A stretch of DNA of 64,000 bases from Plutella xylostella (GCF_932276165.1 NC_064012.1:4967501-5031500); one strand, 5' to 3'; shown: positions 1 through 12,379, counted from the first letter of the stretch. Numbers and translations: made by a program. Notes: generated from the sequence alone by a model not told the origin.

Positions 1-840
1 GTAGTGACTACTGGTGACTGCCTGATTATTTTCAGTATTTAACATTTAGGTATGGTACCTATTAACTTACCTATATGTACCTATATATATTAGTAGTTAT
101 GTTTGCGACATAACTGTCTAGACAAGAAGCTGTGGGTGTTATAATTAACATAATATCTATCTTTAGAGTGTGTTCAGTGTTCGTGATTTAATAATTTGTG
201 TTGCTTTTGGTGGTTATTCACTTATCCAGTATCCGGTATTATAAAAAAAAAAAAATATTACTTTTTATCTATCAGATAAAACTGCGTTGAATAAATTACT
301 TTTTTATTTTCAATTTACAAACACATTAAATATTTAGGTAACTTTAGTTTGTAATTCCTTTTAGTGGGTTATGTTAATCTTGGTAACAACAAATAGCACT
401 AGTGTAGGTATAATCTGATAAAATATTAGAACGTAAAAATATTTATGCAAACTGAATTTATTTTCCTGTTAATTAAATGAAAACCTGGAGCATCGTAACG
501 TATGTCTTTAGTCATACTTACAAAAACCCGTAAAATCCCTGGCATTAAATGATGAAACAAAAGGCTTTAAAAATAGCTGTATTCCTATAAATGGGCGATA
601 GAAGAAGGTATTTGCAGCCATATTGCCTTATACAATTATTTACAATTTCTGAGGTATTACAGTTTTTTTTTGTTTTTACCTACAAAAAAAAAAGTTGATT
701 TGGTTACCATCATGGTTAGCCAGGCAAATTATCATCAGTCGTTGACTGCTCAGGGTGCACCTGATGCATAGGTAATATAGGTATACATTCATAGTTGATA
801 CGTCAGTCGGTGAGGCTACTTTCGTACACCCACAATATGA
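1..840. other. Gene-free AT-rich DNA
   Basis: No exon-like or repeat structure that I can name is visible. It contains A/T homopolymer runs (around 241 and 665). The only open frames are short and in AT-rich sequence with no protein-like composition. Confidence 0.5.
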
Positions 841-1152
841 CATTGCATTAGTCTGACAAGGTCCCCGTGACAAGGCTTAGCTATAATGTGAAACAAAAGC
901 TTTGAAAGTTATTTTTGTACTAGGTATAGAAAAAAAATCTCAACCCATCATTCCCTTCATGCCATTGTGGAAACATCTTAGTGGTAACATAATACCAGCG
1001 CATTATGTTGCTAAGAATAACACCATCACTAATGGACTTTATATCAAAAGAAAACTTTAATTGTGTTAAGACCTAGAGTGGCGAGAAGGTCACTTTTCTC
1101 TATTGTCTCAGAATCCTCTCATATTGCACCCGTTGTGCGATAAATAGAAAGA
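841..1152 (-). mobile_element. Repeat family A, minus-strand copy
   Basis: This is a reverse-complement copy of a roughly 310-bp repeat that recurs at 1985-2270, 2289-2592 and 9194-9522. Shared landmarks, read on the family's plus orientation, are TTTATCGCACAATGGGTGAA at one end, CTTCTCGCCACTCTAGATCT in the middle, and CAGACTAATGCAGT at the other end. No coding potential is seen. It is a dispersed non-autonomous element of unknown class, recognised only by its repetition here. Confidence 0.7.
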
Positions 1153-1388
1153 AATGAGTACCAGGTATGAACCTTGAAGGTGGTTAGGAAGAAGGTTTGA
1201 TTTTATCCTTATAAACCGACTACAAAGCAAATTCACTCGCGAGTTTCGCAATGTAAAAGTTACACCAACAAGTTTACTTTAAAATTTTAACACAACATTT
1301 AGATTTCTTTTCTAATATTTTTAGCTTCTGTCACTGAAACTTTGTCTTTGCAGTGTATATTCTATTAAATGCTCATGAACTGTAAGAC

Positions 1389-1540
1389 TTAGGCGGAAAC
1401 TAGACCTACAATAATATTGTGCAATAAGTTTTTAATACAAATGACGTTTGCGCAATCTTAAATATTAACCCTAGACGATGAATTATATTGCACAATTGTC
1501 AATATTGCGCAATATAATTGATCGTCTAGGGTCCGCCTTA
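1389..1540. mobile_element. Short TIR element (MITE-like) with internal palindrome
   Basis: The ends form imperfect inverted repeats of about 18 bp (TTAGGCGGAAACTAGAC against the reverse complement of the right end). Inside, 1469-1491 and 1511-1532 form a second, near-perfect inverted repeat around CCCTAGACGAT. There is no open frame. The snap-back structure is typical of MITEs; the superfamily is not clear. Confidence 0.55.
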
Positions 1541-1984
1541 AGAGTACCTACAATTACACGTTAAGTTATTGTAGAACTGTCCGGGGGTAGGTAAATTGAA
1601 TCTACCTTCATTGTAGTCGGGGGCTATTGTTGCAGTTCTTTACCGTATGTGACAGGCCATTGTACTGTTGTTAGCACCTACTTACCCATCTATTGAAGGA
1701 AAGGGGTTCGTTTACGTAGTCGACACTTGAAAGGCTAGATGCTTAGATTAACAATAAACGAACAGGTTATTGTCATATAGGTGCAAAGTAAAATAAAAAA
1801 GTCCCCATTTTGTTTACTGTCAAACCGTTTTAAGTTCAACCATTGAATAAGGTAACATATCTTCTAACCGAATTTAAAATAAGAACTTTTTACCACAGAA
1901 GTAGGTCGTTAAATTTGTTGAGACGTTTATTTTGCACTGAAATGAAAAAACATAGATGAACAGAGATGGTATGGAAATTTTTAT

Positions 1985-2270
1985 TCTTTCTTTTTATCAC
2001 ACAATGGGTGAAATATATTCTGAAAGGATACTTACACAATAGGAAAAGTGACTTTGTCGCCACTAGATCTTACCGCTATTAAAGTTTTCTTTTGATATGA
2101 AATCTATTGATTAAGGTGTTTTTCTAAGAAACATAATTCACTGCTATCATGTTACCACTAAGATGTTTCCACAATGGCATGAAAGTCATAATGGGTTAAG
2201 AAGCTTTTCTTTTGTTTTCTGTAGTACAAAAATAACTTTCAATCTCATGTTTCACATTGCAGACAAGGTT
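1985..2270 (+). mobile_element. Repeat family A, plus-strand copy, somewhat diverged
   Basis: It aligns by eye with the copies at 2289-2592 and 9194-9522, including ATCACACAATGGGTGAAATA, GTCGCCACTAGATCTTACC and the terminal TTTCACATTG segment. It is followed within about 20 bp by a second copy in the same orientation. Confidence 0.7.
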
Positions 2271-2288
2271 TATATAGCTAGTACTCAT

Positions 2289-2592
2289 CTCTTTCTATTT
2301 ATCGCACAATGGGTGAAATATGAGAGGATTCTGAGACAATAGAGAAAAGTGACCTTCTCGCCACTCTAGATCTTATCACTATTAAAGTTTTCTTTTCATA
2401 TGAAATCCATTCATTATGGTGTTTTTCTTAGTAACATAATGCGTTGGTATTATGTTACCGCTAAGATGTTTCCACAATGGCATGTATTATTCCCTAATGG
2501 GTTACGAAGCTTCTTCTGAAGTACAAAAATAACTTTCAAAGCTTTTGTTTCACATTGTAGTTATGATGTTGACCTTGTCAGACTAATGCAGT
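2289..2592 (+). mobile_element. Repeat family A, plus-strand copy
   Basis: This is the best-preserved copy with the one at 9194-9522, running from TCTTTCTATTTATCGCACAA to CAGACTAATGCAGT. With its neighbour at 1985-2270 it forms a head-to-tail pair, and the copy at 841-1152 faces them in the opposite orientation. Confidence 0.75.
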
Positions 2593-3111
2593 GTACTTGT
2601 ATTTTATTCCTAACATAGAAAGGGTATAAATGTGAAATTAATTTAGAATTACTTGAAGATGCCGGCAGCAAAAAGTTTCCTATTTATACCTAACTACAAT
2701 ATCTTACAGTTTTTATATTTTAAAACTAGATAAATAGAACATTCTTTATTTGTACACAAGAACAGATTGTACAAAGCTTATATACAAACATACAGGTACA
2801 AAAAAGACGGTCTTATCACTAAAAGCGATTTTTTCAAGACAACCTTTGAAACTAATATTTCTCTTATTTGTTTTTGTTTGCCGAATTTTAACTCCACTGT
2901 GAATATAAAAAGATCAGGGGAAGTCACCACCACCGCACTAATGAAATATTTCTTTTTAGGGTCTCTTTCTTAATTCTTTTAACTGAACCCTTATAGGCTC
3001 TTGATAATTGACGTTATGAGTAGGACATGGAAAAAACATTCATCTAATGGCCCCTTATTGAAAACGTTGTTGTTTATGTTTTAACAACTGTTTTTTTTAA
3101 ATGATCTGAGT
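2593..3111. other. Gene-free DNA
   Basis: I see no repeat or exon signal. The 68-codon open frame at 2767-2973 is AT-rich with no protein-like features. Confidence 0.4.
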
Positions 3112-3286
3112 TACACTAACGGGCAATGAAATAGTTCCACTCACAAAATTCCGACACCAAGCGACACCAAATTTTTCAAAGATTTGATTTAAAATTTTAA
3201 CAAGCTCTGTTAAATGTACTTCAATGTTGCAGAAGGAGCCATTTGGCTATTTTCTCAGTGGAACCTTTTCATTGCCCGTGAGTGTA
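3112..3286 (-). mobile_element. MITE family B (TA target, 25-30-bp TIRs)
   Basis: The element is bounded by TA dinucleotides and has inverted ends built on CACTNACGGGCAATGAAA and TTTCATTGCCCGTGAGTG. Other copies lie at 8795-9055, 12380-12577, 17364-17598 and 55943-56164, with a partial one at 8708-8793. The TA duplication and noncoding interior suggest a Tc1/mariner-type non-autonomous element. Confidence 0.75.
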
Positions 3287-4500
3287 TATTCAGTTATTGG
3301 GGCCACTCATAAATCACCCAACAAAAACAGCTGTTCCATAGTAACTAAACTCGCCCAAAATTGTTTATAATATTCTTATAAGAGTACGGAACCCTTGGTG
3401 CGTAAGTCTGAGTCACACTTGGATTTGAAAAAATGTAGGTACTTACTCATTTGCATCCTGAAAGTATAACAATAAGTAGACCCTCGTTTGATGTCAGTTG
3501 TCGCACTTCCGGTAGAAACGTCTCGAGATTGTGAAAAATGGTTACAGTAACGGTGTCTTTTGTTTTTCAGACTTTCCTTTTACTTACTTCTTTTTTAGAA
3601 GGCAGAAGCGTTACTCTTCTTTTAAATTCAGTCCCGAGGAACAAATCATAATCAACCGCCAGTTTCTAGGGATCAGTGTGAAAATGGACGTGAACCATTC
3701 GTAAATCAGCATGTTTTTATAAAAAAACTCTGAAAAAACGCTGATATCTCTATTTACTGTTGCTTTTTAGGAGCCTAGTAAAATAAAAAATCATGAATGT
3801 TACTTGAAAGACGTGCAGTGGTTGTAACTAAAGATGCATTAAAAAATATGGTTAAAATACGTTATTGGTGAATACAGTATGTAGGTCTAAGTATCTGTTT
3901 GAAAAAAAATGTGACCCAAGCAAAACTAATTATTCTAAAATCAGTTATATCTCTTTTTTTATGCACACTCACGTAACTTATTTACATATTGCTGAAAATT
4001 TCAGAATTAAGCAACCAAAATATCGCAAGATCTAATACCATCAAAGACGGAAGGTTGGAGTTAATATGGCTCTTACTCATTCTTATTACAATTTAATTAC
4101 GTTCTAACTAAGTATCATTAACGCGCTCTAAATTACCTACAGTTAGAAGCTATATTTATTTAAGTACCTAATAACACCGTCGAATTCTTAACTAAGGCTT
4201 TCATAGTGCGAAACCCTTTGTTAAATTTTAAATTTCTCACGTTCTTTAATAAACTTATATTTCACATTTATATGGTTAGATATTATATTATATTTTAAGA
4301 ATTATCGTCAAATAAAAGTAAAAGTTGTACCTAGGTCATTGTTTTTAGGTAGCTTCAGATTCGATCCCGTATTCTACCTGATCGGTTTTAAATAGTGTGT
4401 CTTTTGTGTTGACACTCTTCTAAGCTTCTACAAAAAAAAGCAATTGATACTGAAACGACACCTATCTATACTGATGTATATGTACCTACCTATTGATATA
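3287..4500. other. Gene-free AT-rich DNA
   Basis: No coding exon, RNA gene or recognisable repeat can be supported from the sequence. Confidence 0.4.
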
Positions 4501-4775
4501 TCAGCTGTCCGATACCCATATTACAGGCTCTGCCTAGCTTGGGGTCGGACGGCCGTGTGTGAGATGTCCCCACATTATTATTTTTTTTTTTGTCACAAGC
4601 CTGTAACTGCTTTTGCTCCGACGACCGTATAAGTCCGTGTAAGTACATGTACTTATATGTACCTACCGTGTTTTCACTTTTATTTTTTTTGTACTTTTTA
4701 TTATGTATATCATTTTCTTTCTGTTTGTATTCGGTGTGTGTGCAGTGCACTGAATAAACGTTTTCTTTCTTTTTT
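4501..4775 (+). repeat. Unclassified lepidopteran-type interspersed repeat
   Basis: The stretch with GCTTGGGGTCGGACGGCCGT and GTGTGAGATGTCCCCACATT, ending in GAATAAACG followed by a TTTCTTTC-rich tail, resembles a 3'-end repeat I associate with moth genomes. The AATAAA and pyrimidine tail suggest a retroposed 3' end. The class is unknown, and identification rests on memory of the motif. Confidence 0.4.
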
Positions 4776-6816
4776 TCTTTATAAATGAATAATTGAATAT
4801 GCTAGTTTACGCTACCTCTCTAAGTTTCTCAATCTCCCAATCAGCATGTTTGGCACCACACGATTAAAGAACCACCGTCCTTGGCCGTGCTCAACAAGGC
4901 CCGACATTGGTCTAGTTCCTGTAGGACCATCGACACAGACCTCACTTGGCAAAGTTACAGAATCAATATACAAACGCAATGCGGGCCAAACTCTCAACTT
5001 TGCCTATCACTGTGGCTCGTGGATTTTTGGGCAACGCAATATGCTTTTGTTTAGTTTATTTATAAAGATTAGGCCCAGTTTCTTTCTAGAGTGTGTGTGA
5101 GCATGAACTTTTAATCCTACTAGTGACATCAGCCAATCAAAGCGCGCAGCGTTGCAGCCCATACTCAAGTTATGCTTAACTTCTCAGGATTGAAACTAAG
5201 AGTTATTAACTAAGAGTATAAAGTACCTAGGTACTTCTTAATTTATTTTGGTTAGGTAAAATATTCACAAATATATAGATAAGTATAGTGCTTTAAATAG
5301 CTTTTTTCATTACTATAACCCAACCTGTGTACCTACTCGAAAGAACCACCGTCACTGATGTCTAAGTCCATCCGTTATTGTAGAATTCGGAGTTGGTCCC
5401 CAGTTCTCAAGTCACGGAAATTCCTGAAAGAACACTCGCCATTCGTTAAGTGGGACGAGCGTTTATAAGAACTTTTCTTGTTGGAAAGAAGCGACAGTGA
5501 CAATTTGTTATTTTGACAGTCAACGTAGCAACACGCTACGGTACAGTCTAATATATTTTATATTGCATGAAAATAACAGTAACAAAACATTCCTCTGTTA
5601 AAACGTTATTTAGTTAAATAGTTATTTTACGAAGAAAACGCCCTTAATACATTGTGCAAATGTAACTTAAAATGAAGAGACTAAAAATTAAAATCTGGAC
5701 AATTATGAAGAACTTTTAATCATTTTACAATATGATTCCATCCGTTTCAAAAGTTATACAGCATTTTGTTACTTACCAAGTTTTTAAATCGCCAATTTTT
5801 TTACATTCCCAACAATAGAACCCACTTTAAACTGTATATAAGCTTTGAGCTAGTAGTCCCGCGGGCAGCCAGCGAATGTTAGATAATCCCCGGACGACAT
5901 CTGTGCAACCTCAGATATTGAATGGAATGGACTTGTGCAATCCATTACTGTGCAACCAAACACGAGTGCAATATGTGCAGTTGTACAGTTGCACAGCCGT
6001 GCAATCCCGCTAATCCCGCAATCACAACGGCGGGATTACAGATTTTCACGCCGTAGTGCGGGATTAAAGTCTTCTTTAATTCACTTAAGTATTGTGTCAA
6101 CATGTTTTGCTAACTGGATTTGATGGTTAAATAATGAATTAATTGGTCAGTTTAAATTAAAAGTGGCTGTTTGTAATGACATTGTTTTGTTGAATAAAAT
6201 TCTACCGCGGCTCGTGAACTGTATCCCTTTAAAGTTTGAAAGAAATTATGACATGAACTTAGAGGGAAAAAACGTAATATAAAATTGAGATTAGACATCT
6301 AGCCAGCACAGATTTATTTTTCATAGACGACTCTATGAGATATGAAATTCTTTGCATCGAATCATAGCCAGCCTTTCCAGATATTCAACTCCCTATGGTT
6401 GCTGTAGCAACCCACACTAGAACACGTTTACCCCATCAGATCTCGACCCTTCAATGGATGTGGCTGGAACAGAGGGCCTACTCTTGCTTGTGAAGTTTCA
6501 GCACGGCCGCGGCCCTACTATCCTTTTCACGATGCACAGGCTAACGTGGCAATACGCTAGCGTTGTACGATACTATACAAACATATGGAAAAATAACAGC
6601 GCCAACGTAGTCACTTTTGGAACTAACAAATTTATTTTGACAGTGACAGTTGACGATACGCAACGTAAACGGAGGTTTGAAAATCTTGTAATCGCTGCAC
6701 AGGGCATTTTCGGACAGTATAATAAAAGAATACGTGCATTACATAAAAAGCTCAATTGTTTTTTAATACCTACTACATAGCTATTATAGGTATAACAATA
6801 TATCTATTAGTAATAG
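4776..6816. other. Gene-free DNA with chance open frames
   Basis: Two regions of somewhat higher GC (4810-5000 and 5850-6070) hold overlapping short frames on both strands, but none has splice sites or recognisable protein content. The 108-codon frame at 6454-6780 also looks non-coding. Confidence 0.4.
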
Positions 6817-6935
6817 TATATATGTCGCAGGCATCTGGTTTAATCTCCTGTTTGATTGAACCACTAGCCCGTTCATTGGATGGCGCTGTTCAGTTGTATG
6901 ACTAGGCCGAACGTTGATTGCCTGCGACATATATA
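6817..6935. mobile_element. Snap-back MITE with 17-bp perfect arms
   Basis: The left arm TATATATGTCGCAGGCA (6817-6833) is the exact reverse complement of the right arm ending at 6935. The interior is 85 bp and noncoding. The element class is unknown. Confidence 0.6.
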
Positions 6936-7650
6936 ACCTTCATCAACTAGTATTAGGTATTCAGGGATTAAATCTCTTATAAGTAAATCATTTTCCTAAA
7001 TGCCGTATAACAACAGACTAGCTCTATTATGTTTAGCCGACTGGTACAGCTAACAGTGTCTTTTGAGCTTATGTCGTGCGGATCTAGCTCGGCAAAGCTC
7101 CCTTTTCTTTGGTAAATCTGGTGTGCTATTCAGCGAGGCAAGACGCTCCAGCAGTGTACACTTAGTACTTCCTCAAAGAATATGATTCGGGTCAAACTAG
7201 AGACCTATATGTGGGTCAACTTAATCGTTACGGCAAAGAAAAATTTGCTCTGCAGCAATGATAATGGGAACACATCTTTGAAAATACCTAATCAAAATAA
7301 CTAAAAATAAAAACTTTATTATCCCTGTATTTGAGTCATGAAATTATTATTATTATTAAGTCTTGGAAGTAATTCCAAAAAATTCTTAAGTCTCTAATAA
7401 ACTCGTACATCCCGTAATTATCCAAATCCACTGCACGACATAGGCCTTCAATACACAGACACCCATGTACTCGAACACGTTAAACTGATAACACCCCTTT
7501 TTTCGTTCGCGGTTAATAAATAATGTACCATGAGTCATGACCATAGTGCGTATTGTATTGTAAATTGCCATTCTACATTGTGCATCCAGTTGTATTTGCA
7601 TCAAGCAAACGAAGAACCTCTCCAATACTCTCGATGGTTCACTGAGTACA
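6936..7650. other. Gene-free DNA
   Basis: A short (ATT)n tract lies near 7343. No gene or named repeat is visible. Confidence 0.4.
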
Positions 7651-7760
7651 GGGGGGTTAGTCTATACTGACGAAAACCGAACAAACGGGAGCTGTCGTGC
7701 AGCAGCGCTCAGAAACTTCCTGCTTCGTCTTGTACGAGTAGAGTAACCCCCCGACCCCCC
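7651..7760. mobile_element. MITE family C fragment
   Basis: It shows the family's ends, GGGGGGTTAGTCTATA on the left and GAGTAACCCCCC on the right, with CCGAACAAACGGGAGCTGTC inside. Related copies are at 10731-10908, 12688-12998, 15331-15450 and 17600-17735. The family is defined only by these degenerate copies. Confidence 0.5.
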
Positions 7761-8231
7761 CGTAGCATTTGCAGTGAGCACTGAATGGAATATTTTTTTG
7801 CTCAATAGTTTTCATGAAACGGAATGCACTTCGGATTGCTTTATTCTCGTCCAGTACTGTGAATGTGAGGAAATCGAATCCGGATCCGTTATTATAAAAA
7901 ATGTCTGTGTAAAATTCTACTGCTGTCGCTACTCTACTCTCTGTCGATGTAGTAACAATTACCTAAAAACATAAAAAATACATACAGACGAATTGAGGAC
8001 CTCATCCTTTTTTCAAAGTCGGTCCATAATGAATCATACATCAAAAATTTATTCATTATCGTGAATTAGCACTGAAAAACCTCATAATATAGTTGAGTCT
8101 AAATGAAATTATTTTTTAGTTACTTAATAAGATAGAGTAACATCCATAATAAATATTAGCTCAGGAATATTATGTAATACGCATGCCAAGTTTCAGGTAG
8201 GCCCCGGCACTTCCCATCACACATCGTATCG

Positions 8232-8345
8232 CACATCATCATCTCCCCGTCATCGTGGACTGCTGCACACTGGCCTCTCCCAACTGTCATAACTTGTCAT
8301 AACACTGCCTTCGGCCTTCTTCAACCAGCCTCTACCGGTCACTTC
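8232..8345 (-). mobile_element. RTE-type LINE 3'-end fragment
   Basis: CATCATCATCTCCCCGTCATCG followed by a segment resembling the reverse complement of lepidopteran RTE 3' ends indicates a decayed minus-strand 3' tail. No open frame remains. Confidence 0.45.
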
Positions 8346-8707
8346 TCTAAGGTCTTCGGACATGTCGACCACAGTGTATTCCAAATAATCGAAATTACCC
8401 GAAAAAAAACATATTCGGTGGAAAAAAAGGGAATAATTCCACCCAATATACCTATTTTTGGGTAAAATCCCAGCTCTCTCCCATCCAGTTTATACTGCAA
8501 GAGCTCCTATAAATATTCCGTGTTTAGAAGACACGTTCAATCGCAGTATTTACGGCTGTTGACGTGACACCGGAATCGCATTAAAAGGGTGCGAAAGAAC
8601 GTCTCAGGTAATTTCAGTGGAAATGGCCGGATTTACCCCCCACTATACTGGTGGGGGCCTCCCTAGTTGTACTCAGTGTGGTTTTGTATGTAGAGTGAGA
8701 GGTTTTT

Positions 8708-8793
8708 TTCACTCGCGAGCAATGAAAAGGTTCAAAGTCATCAAATTACTCTAAAACGGAAAAGAACAAGCTTATGGTTTCGTCTGCAATAAT
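8708..8793 (+). mobile_element. MITE family B, partial copy
   Basis: CACTCGCGAGCAATGAAAAG and ATTACTCTAAAACGGAAAAG match the left half of family B. The copy breaks off directly against the complete family B element that starts at 8795, so the two lie head to tail. Confidence 0.6.
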
Positions 8794-8794
8794 A

Positions 8795-9055
8795 TACACT
8801 CACGGGCAATGAAAAGGTTCCACTGAGAAAAGCACCAAATTACTCCTAAACGGAAAAGGCTAGCTTATTGACACCTTCTGCAACATTGAAGTACATTGAA
8901 CAGAGTATCAGGATCATCATCATCAATCAACATCATCAACTACCAACAGAAAACGGTTATATTTTGTTCATATTTTAAATTAAAGGTTTAAAAAAACTGG
9001 GGTTGTTTGGTCTCGGCATTTTGTGAGTGGAACTTTTTCATTGCCCGGGAGTGTA
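8795..9055 (+). mobile_element. MITE family B, complete copy
   Basis: TA plus CACTCACGGGCAATGAAAAG starts the element, and TTTTTCATTGCCCGGGAGTG plus TA ends it. A (CAT/ATC)-rich insertion sits near 8910-8940. The 65-codon frame starting at 9023 is noncoding shadow. Confidence 0.75.
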
Positions 9056-9193
9056 ATACATTTAATAGCGCATCAGACTAAAAGCGATAATACTCGTAAT
9101 ATAATATTATTGTGTTTGTGTTATGTTTTACAAATTTTAAAGTTAAATTGGGACCATAGTCGGCTTATTAGGATAAAATTACCACCGTCAGGA

Positions 9194-9522
9194 TCTTTCT
9201 ATTTATCGCACAATGGGTGAAATGTGAGAGGATTCTGAGACAATAGAGAAAAGTGACCTTCTCGCCACTCTAGATCTTATCACTATTAAAGTTTTGTTTT
9301 GATACGAAATCCATTCATTATGGTGTTTTTCTTAGCAACATAATGCGTTGGTATTATGTTACCACTAAGATGTTTCCACAATGGCATGAAAGGAATAATG
9401 GGTTAAGATACTTTTTCTTTGTTTTATATAGTACATAAATAACTTTCAAAGCTTTTGTTTCACATTGTAGTTATGGGGTTACTTAATCCATTGTCACGGG
9501 GACCTTCTCAGACTAATGCAGT
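9194..9522 (+). mobile_element. Repeat family A, plus-strand copy
   Basis: It matches 2289-2592 almost throughout, from TCTTTCTATTTATCGCACAA to CAGACTAATGCAGT. This is the copy most distant from the others and supports dispersal rather than local duplication alone. Confidence 0.75.
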
Positions 9523-10730
9523 TTAAGTATATTATGCAAATAAATCTTAGGCCAAAAAACGAAGAACCCAATATATATATTGATGTTTATTATTCATAAC
9601 ATACTTATACAATGGTGAGGAATAACTAATGGTCGTACAAACCGTAACAAGTTTCAGAATCACTAGATAAAACGAAACACATTTTGTAACTTCTTTGTAA
9701 GTAATTAAATAAAAAACTACGAAAGGGATAATTAAGTTCATCATTCTGAACAATGTTTGTTCTTTGTTTTGGAAATTAAACCGCATATTACTATAGTAAG
9801 TAACTAAGTAAGTACACTTATAAGTATATCCACATACATCATACATGGAGTCAGTGTTTTTTTTAGTTATTAAGTGGTTAGATGTCTATTATGATTATGA
9901 GTAATATTGTGACACGCAAACAGAACAGCCGTTAATCCGCAACTGTGAATTTAAGACATAGGTATAAGAAGGTGAATTTTGGCTTAGAAAAACATTGGAA
10001 TTTTTCAAGTAAAATACTTAATTAGCTTATAAATAGAGTTGTACCTATTTGCTTCTATTTTTTACATAAGATATTGATATTCTGGTCTTATTGTTTTCTA
10101 GTTTTCTACTTATTTATTATGTAAGTATAGGTAAGCACTATTAGTTCAGTTCAATAAGAATTTGTTCTACGGGGAATTTTACCCCGCCTTTGAACAATTT
10201 GAATTTCACTTTAATGTGGTATCGTTATAATATATGATTTCATTTATTAATGAGTTATAATTTTCTGTTAGCTAGAAGCTCCGTATATATTTACCCTAGC
10301 TAGAGATATAAATTATAGACGACTTATGAAGTAGAAATAAAAAGTTTTACGATCCAAATTTCCCGTAACTTTAAAAATGGCGAACTTCTTAGCAAAAGTC
10401 GTTAACTGCAGAAACCGATGGATAATTCCAACCATCAGAGCTTGAATCAAGCAGTTTAGCTATAGCGAAAGTAATTAATGTTGCATTCATTTTGTCAAAA
10501 TTTTGAGGAAAATTTAGAAAAAAATTAGAAAGCAAATGAATTAAACAAGAACAAATGAAGTAAATAAGATAAATCTATTTATCTCTTTCACTATTTCTAA
10601 AATACTTGTCAGTAGGGCGCTGTTAATATTTATGAATAAATTGCACCAACCCCAAGAGTCCCCTATATGTCCCTTGAAGTTAAATTTTACTACTTCGGGG
10701 AAGATGAAAAGTCAAAACTTTCTTGGTACC
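9523..10730. other. Gene-free AT-rich DNA
   Basis: The 99-codon minus-strand frame (9547-9846) is hydrophobic and AT-driven, without a recognisable domain or a credible start context. Nothing else can be supported. Confidence 0.4.
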
Positions 10731-10908
10731 AGGGGGGTCATTATAGAAATTGAAAACCGAACGAACGAGGGTTGTCACGCAATCCAGTTAGCTCTTAAAC
10801 TTCGTTATTCCTAAGCTTCGGAGCGCTGCAGTAATCACGACTTTATGTTGTTGAATTAAGGGTACCAATTGCATTACTCATTCGTTCGATTTCTATAGTA
10901 ACCTCCAA
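10731..10908. mobile_element. MITE family C copy
   Basis: It starts with AGGGGGGTCATTATAGAAAT and ends with ATTTCTATAGTAACCTCC, so the ends are inverted. CGAACGAACGAGGGTTGTCA on the left and CATTCGTTCGATTTCTATAG on the right are the other conserved parts. Confidence 0.6.
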
Positions 10909-11475
10909 GTCAAGTATAGGTACTATTTTAATACAAGCTTATTCAATCTATTTCAAATAAAAAAATATACCTTACTTTGTAACTTTCAATATGTACACTT
11001 TCTCTCATGTGCATACTGAAAAGACGACTAAGTAAGTATATGGACCCCTTGTGAAAATCTTTTATGAGTGTTTTATTACGAGAAAACCAACGTTAGAGTC
11101 CGGCCCACTAGACCTATAACAACAACATTGTAGCGACAGTAAAATAAAACTGACACTCGTGAATGCATAAACTTTATTCAAATGCCAGACCACATGTACG
11201 CTGTACGGTCATGGAATGGCTATAAACACGGTTGCACTTGTGTACTTTGTCGAAATAAGTTTGTCAGAAACTGTAAAGTGTTATTATTATACAAGGTATA
11301 GGTATACAACTATAGTTAGACATTGTACATGACTGTACGGGCACACGCAGTTCTAAATCAGCCTGCGTATGTTATGTTCGTATACTATTTATCATAGGCG
11401 TATACTAAGTTTTGATAATTTACACATTTAAACCTGAAACGGGAGAAATACAGGTCGCTCGACAGCACATACTTA
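10909..11475. other. Gene-free DNA; small inverted repeat at the end
   Basis: Nothing is recognised except AAACGGGAGAAATA (about 11437), inverted at 11474-11487, where the second arm abuts the retroelement ORF remnant. Confidence 0.4.
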
Positions 11476-11694
11476 TTTCTCCCGTTTGGCGTTGAAACGA
11501 TGGGGCCATGGAGTCCGGATGCCAAAAGTTTGGTGAAAGAGATCTCTTCTCGGCTCGCAGACGTCTCAGGGGACAAATGAGCCGGGGCGTACCTCCGCCA
11601 GCGCCTGAGTCTGGCGATCCAGCGGGGCAATGTCGCCAGCGTGTTGGGAACCCTCCCACAGGGACCAGGCTTAGAAGGTCTTTTCTACATATAG
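11476..11694 (+). pseudogene. C-terminal remnant of a non-LTR retroelement ORF
   Basis: In the frame of position 11500 the translation reads VETMGPWSPDAKSLVKEIS, then after one in-frame TGA (11578-11580) AGAYLRQRLSLAIQRGNVAS and VLGTLPQ, and stops at 11692-11694. The pattern VET-GPW...RAG..-QR-S-AIQRGN-AS-LGT-P is one I recognise from the extreme C-terminus of animal non-LTR reverse-transcriptase polyproteins. Only about 70 residues remain and the stop shows it is dead. The AT-rich stretch after the stop (to about 11760) is probably the element's 3' UTR. The overlapping 77- and 96-codon frames are shadows. Confidence 0.6.
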
Positions 11695-11759
11695 TTTTAG
11701 TTATGTACATAGGTTTAGTTTGTTTTGTGTATAATATATAGGTAGTTTATTTTGTAACA

Positions 11760-12164
11760 TTCTTTATTATTAGGCTTAAGTTACTATCTCATTTACACAA
11801 AAACTTTTTTCTTTCTTGCTGTTAACTGTATTTTTCAGTATAACTCTACATCTTCTCACTTAATTAATTCAAAACATAGCCTTCACTTCCAGCTCCCATT
11901 AAAAATTTAATAACATTGTAAATTTAAAAGCTTAAAAACAAAATGCAAATTGTCCAAAAAGGCATCCATATTGGTTCATGAGTGCAAACCACTAATTGGT
12001 TTTTCAGTAGCCACCGCAACTTTACTTTATGCATCGGGCCGTGGGAGCGTGTGGTTTATAAAATGCTATAAATAAAATTGGGCCTTTACTAGGTTTTAAT
12101 TTGATTATTTACATTTAATAATTGCAATATTTGAGCTCCCCTTTAGCGGTAGTGACTGTTGTAA
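11760..12164. other. Gene-free DNA
   Basis: No feature is recognised between the retroelement remnant and the Lep1-like copy. Confidence 0.35.
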
Positions 12165-12369
12165 TCCTAACTAATATTATAAATGCGAAAGTAACTGTGT
12201 CTGTCTGTCTGTCTGTTACTCTTTCACGCCAAAACTACTGAACGGATTTGAATGAAATTTGGTATACATACGGTCTAGACCCTGGGGAAGAACATAGGCT
12301 ACTTTTTATTCCCGGAATTCTCACGGGAAAACTTTTTAAGGCGAAGCGAAGCGCGCGGGAACAGCTAGT
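12165..12369 (+). mobile_element. Lep1-type Helitron-like element
   Basis: It starts TCCTAACTAATATTATAAAT, has (TCTG)n at about 12200, then GAATGAAATTTGGTATACAT, and ends GCGCGGGAACAGCTAGT. The CTAGT terminus preceded by a short GC-rich hairpin and the absence of a target duplication fit Helitron-type ends. Near-identical copies lie at 32249-32452, 33723-33934 and 62803-63002. It is known in Lepidoptera as a microsatellite-associated repeat; no protein is encoded. Confidence 0.8.
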
Positions 12370-12379
12370 TTATCATAAA

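Noticed and set aside
6454..6780. 108-codon plus-strand frame
   Set aside because: Overlapped by a minus-strand frame, no domain and no splice or promoter context.
11420..11741. Two minus and one plus frames of 77-96 codons in GC-rich sequence
   Set aside because: The correct frame is the retroelement C-terminus with one stop; the others are shadows of it.
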